A stretch of 64,000 nucleotides of DNA from Alloalcanivorax profundimaris. GTDB taxonomy: Bacteria; Pseudomonadota; Gammaproteobacteria; Pseudomonadales; Alcanivoracaceae. Shown in pieces: positions 59,847-64,000 of the stretch. Every line of letters starts with the position of its first letter. The stretch's first letter is position 1. A program made the position numbers and the translations under genes. A model generated the notes under the pieces. That model was not told the DNA's origin. It did no database searches and saw nothing but the letters and a program-made list of their open reading frames with translations. The stretch is from assembly GCF_015265435.1 (NCBI RefSeq), contig NZ_JABJWH010000036.1:372001-436000 (forward strand), given 5' to 3'.

Positions 59847-62800
59847 ATGGCAAGGCATTCCTTTTCCCTCCCGGTGCTGTTGTTGGTAACCGCCCTCGCC
59901 GCGCTGAGCGCCTGCGGCGGTGGAGGTGGCGGCAGCGCCGGGGGCAGCGCCGCCGTGCCGCGCACCGGCGCGGACGGCGGCGAGGTGTTCTACAGCTACC
60001 CCTACCACGGCCAGGAGCGGGTTTCTCCGAACACGCCCTTGGTGCTGCGTCTGTCCGCGCCGGTGGACAACCCGGTGGCCAGCGATCTGCTGCTCCAGGA
60101 CGGGCAAGGCAACCCGGTGCCGCTGGCGACACCCCGGGTGGTGGGCGACGGGCGAAGTCTGGTGGTGCGCCCGGCGGACGGCCCGCTGCAGCCGGATACC
60201 CTCTACCGTCTGCGCCTCACCGGCCTGGGCGGTGACGAGGTTACGTTCGCCTTTCCGGACGACGGTCTGGTGTTCCGGACCCGCTTCGACCCGGACGGCC
60301 CCAACCGGGAGCGGCGCCGGGACGGCCCCCTGCGGCTGGTCTCCATGACCCCGGACGGCGAGCAACAACCGGCCACGGATTTCGCCACCTGGCGGCTGCG
60401 CTTCAGCCGGGTGCTGGACACCGACAGCCTGGTCTACGGCCAGTCCGTGCGGCTGACCCGGGGCGGCGAGCTGGTACCGGCGGTGATGCTGGCACAGGAC
60501 GACGCGGTAAGCCTGGACCCGCGCCAGGACCTGCGGCCCGGAGAGCGCTACACCCTGACCCTGGACACCTCGGTGCGGGCCTTTGACGGCACCACTCTGG
60601 CCGAACCGGTGGAGCGCAGCTGGGTGGCCCGGGATACCCGGCCGCGCTCGGTGATGGTCCAGAACACGCCGCCCGCCTCGGAGCGGGCCGATCCCTGCCA
60701 CGCGGGGGACGCCGGCATGTCCCGACTGTCCGGCGCGCCGCTCAACTGCGTGCCCATCGACGCGGTGCTGCTCGGCGACCGCGACGCCACCCAGCAAAGC
60801 GGCAATGTCTTCACCGAGCTGGCCTACCAGCCCGATTTCCCCCAGGTGTCGCCGCTGCGCATTCCGCGTGGCAGCCTGCTCAACGGCACCAACGTGAGCG
60901 TGAAAGTGGCCGGCACCGTGCCCGCCGGCATCGAAACCGGCGATGTCACCGTCACCTTCCTGTCCGACGCCACCGGCTACCTGATGCCCAACCCCTACAG
61001 CAACCGGGACGACGCGCCGCGCCAGGTGCGGCTGTACGTGGACATGGCGATGACCGCCGAGCATTCCGAAGCCAACGGCGGCCTCAGCCAGACCCTGCTG
61101 CAGGTGGAACTGGTGGGCGAGGCGCGCACCAATGGCGCCAGCCTGGTGATGGACGCCCTCGGCGTGGTGGAGCCGGAAGTGCTGGGCCAGGAAACCGGCT
61201 TCGGCCTGCTCAGCCTGCACACCGAATCCTACCCGGACCAGACCGGCGCGCCGGCCCCGGTGCCGGACACCACCTCGCCGGTGCTGCAATCGATGACCCC
61301 CCGGGTGGAGGACGGCGGCCTGGCCACCACGGTGAAGCCCGGCGACCCCCTGGTGCTTAACTTCAGCGAGCCCCTGGACCCGGACAGCGTGGAACGGGCC
61401 CTGTCGCTGACCCGCGACGGCCAGGCGGAACCGTTCACCTGGTCCCTGGACGGCGCCACCGTGGTGGTGCGGCCCACCACGCCCCTGCGGCCCGGTAGCC
61501 GCTACCGGGTGGCCCTGGACGACCGCGCCACCGACCTGGCCGAGCCGCCCAACCCGCTGCTGCCGGTGAGCCGCGATTTCCGTCTGCCGGCCCTGGTGGG
61601 CGACCCGGTGGCGCCGGTGGCCACCACCGTCTATCCGGGCTTCCCCTGCGCCGTGGACAAGACCACCTGGCGCATCGCCGAGGGCGACCATGGCCTGTGT
61701 CGGGGCAGCCGTGGGGACGACGATCACCTGCCGGTGTCGCGGCTGCCGGCCAAGCGGCCGATCCGCGTCACCTTTTCCCAGGACATCGACCCGGATTCGG
61801 TGATCCTCGGCCAGCGCTGCGGCGAAGGCAGCTTCCGGGTCGAGCGCGTGGCCACCGACGGCAACGGGGATCCGGTGGCCCGGGCCGATGGCGATAAACG
61901 CAAATACGACTGCCAGGCAGCGGTCCCCGGCCGCCTGGAGAAACACGCCCGCGTGCTGACTTTCGTCCCCGACCAGCCCTGGGAGCCCGGCGTCGCCTAC
62001 CGCTACGCGCTGCAATCGGTGAACCGCGCCTCCGGCCAGGCCGGCGACGACTGCCGCAGCGGCGAGGCGATTTGCTCCAGCGCCGGCCTGCGGCTGCAGA
62101 CCGCTCTGCTGGAAGGTCCGGAGCCGGACTGGGGCGGCCCGGACCTGGAGATCCATTTCCGGGGCGAGCCCGCCAAGGTCGGGGTGTTCCAGGCCCTGGA
62201 CAACCTGCCCAGCGCCGACGTCAACGGCAACGGCCGCTTCGACACCGGCGAGCCGGGTTACGCCGCCGGCGAACCGGGCTTCAACACCACCCGGCTGCAG
62301 GTGCAAGGCGGCAGCACCCTGACCCAGAACCCGCGCCTGGACTGCGACACCCCGGAATCCTGCGACATCCAGGTGGTGGGTGGCCTGAATTCCGAGGTGC
62401 TCGGCCCCGGCACCTACGACGACCCGTCCACTCCCGAGGAGGAGCGCATTCCCGGCGTGCGGGTGGCGCTGCACCCCACCCTGATCCTGGCGTCCTCGGT
62501 GACCGTGAAAGCGGACGTGCTGATCCAGGGTGGCATCCCCATCGAAAGCCCCACCGGCACCCAGGTGATGCGCATGCGTTACACCTGCTCGGCGGGCCAG
62601 GGCGACGGGGACTGCGGCGACCGCGACGGCCTGATTCCCGGCTGGATTCTGGAAACGGAGGACGGGCCGGAATTCCGCGCCAAGGTCGACCTCTACCTGG
62701 ACGCGCCGTATCTGGAGGCGCCCCTGGGCGGCGAGCACAACCAGCACAGCTACCCGCTGACCATGGATCTGGCCGGCCCGCTCACCTTCCTGCCCAACGG

Positions 62801-62951
62801 GCGCATGGCCATCCAGCAGTACAACCGCAACCCGATCCCGGTGAACGTGGAACTGACCCGGCTGCTGGGTTTCCTGAGCGCCAACATTGATCTGCGGATT
62901 CCGCAAAACGCGGTGAAACTGCAGTATCTGGGGGTGCCGATCAAACGTTGA
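59847..62951 (+). CDS. Large surface lipoprotein with bacterial Ig-like (Big_5) domains
   Basis: This 1034-residue lipoprotein has lipobox ALSAC (Cys23) followed by six glycines. At least four Ig-like domains of the Big_5 type recur, each with a pattern such as LRLSAPVD, LRFSRVLDTDS, LNFSEPLDPDS and VTFSQDIDPDS and ending RYTLTLD or RYRVALDD. The C-terminal third is distinct, with acidic NGNGRFDTGEPG. Cysteine pairs (DCDTPESCD, CSAGQGDGDCGD) suggest disulfides. It may be an adhesin or a cell-surface scaffold; no enzyme domain is seen. The ATG at 59847, with GGAG 9 bp upstream, is chosen over TTG at 59832. Confidence 0.9.
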   Translation: MARHSFSLPVLLLVTALAALSACGGGGGGSAGGSAAVPRTGADGGEVFYSYPYHGQERVSPNTPLVLRLSAPVDNPVASDLLLQDGQGNPVPLATPRVVGDGRSLVVRPADGPLQPDTLYRLRLTGLGGDEVTFAFPDDGLVFRTRFDPDGPNRERRRDGPLRLVSMTPDGEQQPATDFATWRLRFSRVLDTDSLVYGQSVRLTRGGELVPAVMLAQDDAVSLDPRQDLRPGERYTLTLDTSVRAFDGTTLAEPVERSWVARDTRPRSVMVQNTPPASERADPCHAGDAGMSRLSGAPLNCVPIDAVLLGDRDATQQSGNVFTELAYQPDFPQVSPLRIPRGSLLNGTNVSVKVAGTVPAGIETGDVTVTFLSDATGYLMPNPYSNRDDAPRQVRLYVDMAMTAEHSEANGGLSQTLLQVELVGEARTNGASLVMDALGVVEPEVLGQETGFGLLSLHTESYPDQTGAPAPVPDTTSPVLQSMTPRVEDGGLATTVKPGDPLVLNFSEPLDPDSVERALSLTRDGQAEPFTWSLDGATVVVRPTTPLRPGSRYRVALDDRATDLAEPPNPLLPVSRDFRLPALVGDPVAPVATTVYPGFPCAVDKTTWRIAEGDHGLCRGSRGDDDHLPVSRLPAKRPIRVTFSQDIDPDSVILGQRCGEGSFRVERVATDGNGDPVARADGDKRKYDCQAAVPGRLEKHARVLTFVPDQPWEPGVAYRYALQSVNRASGQAGDDCRSGEAICSSAGLRLQTALLEGPEPDWGGPDLEIHFRGEPAKVGVFQALDNLPSADVNGNGRFDTGEPGYAAGEPGFNTTRLQVQGGSTLTQNPRLDCDTPESCDIQVVGGLNSEVLGPGTYDDPSTPEEERIPGVRVALHPTLILASSVTVKADVLIQGGIPIESPTGTQVMRMRYTCSAGQGDGDCGDRDGLIPGWILETEDGPEFRAKVDLYLDAPYLEAPLGGEHNQHSYPLTMDLAGPLTFLPNGRMAIQQYNRNPIPVNVELTRLLGFLSANIDLRIPQNAVKLQYLGVPIKR

Positions 62952-63026
62952 CGCGGCTCAGTATTGCGCGACCCGTGAAGGCGTAGCATGGTGTTGGTAA
63001 CAACCGGAAAAAAGGGGAGAGGCACC

Positions 63027-63476
63027 ATGAGTGAATACGGCGCCACCGTGGCCTGGCATCTGGCGCCGGATGCCAGTTTCGAATACGAGAACTTCGACCG
63101 GTCCCACGAGTGGACCTTCGCCGGCGGCGAGGTGGTACAGGCGTCCGCGTCGCCGGAATTCTTCGGCTCCGCCAACCGGGTCAACCCGGACGAGGCGGTG
63201 ATCGCCGCCACCGCCAGCTGTCATATGCTCACCTTCCTGTCCATCGCCGCCAAGCAGCACCTCAAGGTGCTCAGCTACGTGGACCGCCCCCAGGGTGTGG
63301 TGGAGAAGAACGAGGACGGGCGCATGGCGATCACCCGCATCGAGCTGCGTCCCCGGGTGGTGTTCGAAACCGACCCGGAGACGGCGGCCCTGAAAAAGCT
63401 CCACGACGCCGCCCACCGCAACTGCTTCGTCGCCAATTCCCTGCGCGCCGAAGTGGTGGTCCAGCCCGACGACTGA
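63027..63476 (+). CDS. OsmC-family protein
   Basis: This 149-residue thiol-dependent peroxidase-like protein has redox cysteines at Cys65 (TASCHMLTF) and Cys133 (HRNCFVANS). It differs from the first OsmC protein of this window (50.8 kb), with low overall identity by eye, and is closer to the YhfA/Ohr-like subgroup. The ATG at 63027 has a GGGGAGAG site upstream; the frame is open farther but has no similarity. Confidence 0.9.
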   Translation: MSEYGATVAWHLAPDASFEYENFDRSHEWTFAGGEVVQASASPEFFGSANRVNPDEAVIAATASCHMLTFLSIAAKQHLKVLSYVDRPQGVVEKNEDGRMAITRIELRPRVVFETDPETAALKKLHDAAHRNCFVANSLRAEVVVQPDD

Positions 63477-63493
63477 GCCCCCGCCACCCGTGA

Positions 63494-63515
63494 CCGGCCG
63501 GCCACGCCCGGCCGG
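63494..63515. terminator. GC-rich hairpin after the second osmC gene
   Basis: CCGGCCGG (63494-63501) and CCGGCCGG (63508-63515) enclose CCACGC 18 bp past the stop codon. There is no T-tract, so termination is only suggested. Confidence 0.4.
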
Positions 63516-63607
63516 CGACCGCGTGGCCTTGAGTCGCTAAACTGTCGCCTTCCACCGGCGGCCAGGAGCCGCTTTCCCGCCGTTGTAGAGAGTAGAGAGG
63601 GCGCCCC

Positions 63608-64000
63608 ATGCTTGATCAGAACGAAATCGACCTGTTCCGCGACAACGTCCGCAAGTTCCTGGAGAAGGAAGTGCAACCCCACTACGACCAGTGGGAAAAG
63701 GACGAGAAACTGCCCCGCGAACTGTGGAACCGCATGGGCGAAAACGGCCTGCTGTGCGTGGACGTGCCCGAGCAATACGGCGGCTTCGGCGCCGACTTCC
63801 GGCTCTCCGCGGTGATGGTGGAAGAGGCCTCGCGCATGGGCTTCGGCGCGCTCGCCTCCAACCTCTCCGTGCACTCCGACATCGTCGCCCCCTACATCCT
63901 GCACCTGGGCACCGAGGAGCAAAAACAGGCCTGGCTGCCGAAAATGGTCACCGGCGAAGCGGTGGGCTCCATCGGCATGACCGAACCCGGCGCCGGCTCC
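63608..64000 (+). CDS. Acyl-CoA dehydrogenase (partial, C-terminus outside window)
   Basis: Only the first 131 residues are in the window. They match the N-terminal helical domain of flavin acyl-CoA dehydrogenases (WEKDEKLPRELWNRMGENGL, VPEQYGGFGADF) and reach the start of the middle domain with IGMTEPGAGS. Together with the HMG-CoA lyase and crotonase it suggests fatty or branched-chain acid breakdown. The ATG at 63608 has an AGAGAGGG site upstream. Confidence 0.92.
   Translation, partial: MLDQNEIDLFRDNVRKFLEKEVQPHYDQWEKDEKLPRELWNRMGENGLLCVDVPEQYGGFGADFRLSAVMVEEASRMGFGALASNLSVHSDIVAPYILHLGTEEQKQAWLPKMVTGEAVGSIGMTEPGAGS

Noticed and set aside
59742-62906. 1054-codon minus-strand frame
   Set aside because: It is antisense to the Ig-like lipoprotein, which has a signal peptide, lipobox and repeated Big_5 motifs; the minus frame has none.

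Overview
The window is a 64 kb, GC-rich, gene-dense chromosomal segment of a gammaproteobacterium. The long core block has the same gene order I recall from Pseudomonas aeruginosa: rsmE, then chpC-chpB-chpA-pilK-pilJ-pilI-pilH-pilG, gshB, a tonB-type gene, algH, ruvX, pyrR-pyrB-pyrC', and finally pilU-pilT, yggS, proC, yggT. The lipid and alcohol oxidation genes and the many large lipoproteins fit an Alcanivorax-like marine member of the Oceanospirillales/Pseudomonadales. That placement is an inference; there is no rRNA gene in the window.

Region by region. 1-3.9 kb: an alcohol/aldehyde oxidation operon (aldehyde dehydrogenase, Tat-exported lipoprotein, GMC oxidoreductase) faces a TetR regulator, with a perfect palindrome in the operon promoter spacer. 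3.9-13.2 kb: a membrane protein, a YheT-type hydrolase, rsmE, a secreted lipoprotein amidase, glyoxalase I, an SPFH/NfeD pair, a SlyD-type isomerase, a cation efflux protein and a cytochrome b561. 13.2-27.7 kb: the complete Pil-Chp chemosensory operon controlling type IV pili, including a 2209-residue ChpA. Its 3' end is extended by two lipid-type enzymes with 4-bp overlaps. 28-36 kb: gshB, tonB-like, algH, ruvX and the pyrimidine genes pyrR-pyrB-pyrC'. A Fic gene and a DUF2780 gene sit between ruvX and pyrR. PyrC' lacks dihydroorotase catalytic residues and is expected to be structural.

35.9-39.4 kb: a periplasmic thiol-disulfide pair diverges from a two-component system, with paired TTAA half-sites between them. 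40-47.9 kb: a LysR regulator, a diheme cytochrome c peroxidase/MauG-like protein, a TonB-dependent receptor and a 1068-residue lipoprotein. Both transcription units of this locus carry Fur-box-like sequences upstream, and I consider it the best candidate for a little-described system. 48-50.7 kb: an azoreductase, glutathionyl-hydroquinone reductase and pirin set for quinone/electrophile stress, followed by a HigA-like antitoxin remnant. 50.8-55.8 kb: osmC, the retraction ATPases pilU and pilT, and yggS-proC-yggT. 55.8-64 kb: fatty and branched-chain acid metabolism (enoyl-CoA hydratase, thioesterase, HMG-CoA lyase, acyl-CoA dehydrogenase), a membrane-anchored lipase, a 1034-residue Ig-like lipoprotein and a second OsmC protein.

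The Pil-Chp proteins sense surfaces and direct the PilT/PilU retraction motors encoded 25 kb away. I see no prophage, insertion sequence, CRISPR array, tRNA or rRNA. No gap between genes exceeds 300 bases; the largest is about 283 bases, between pilG and gshB.
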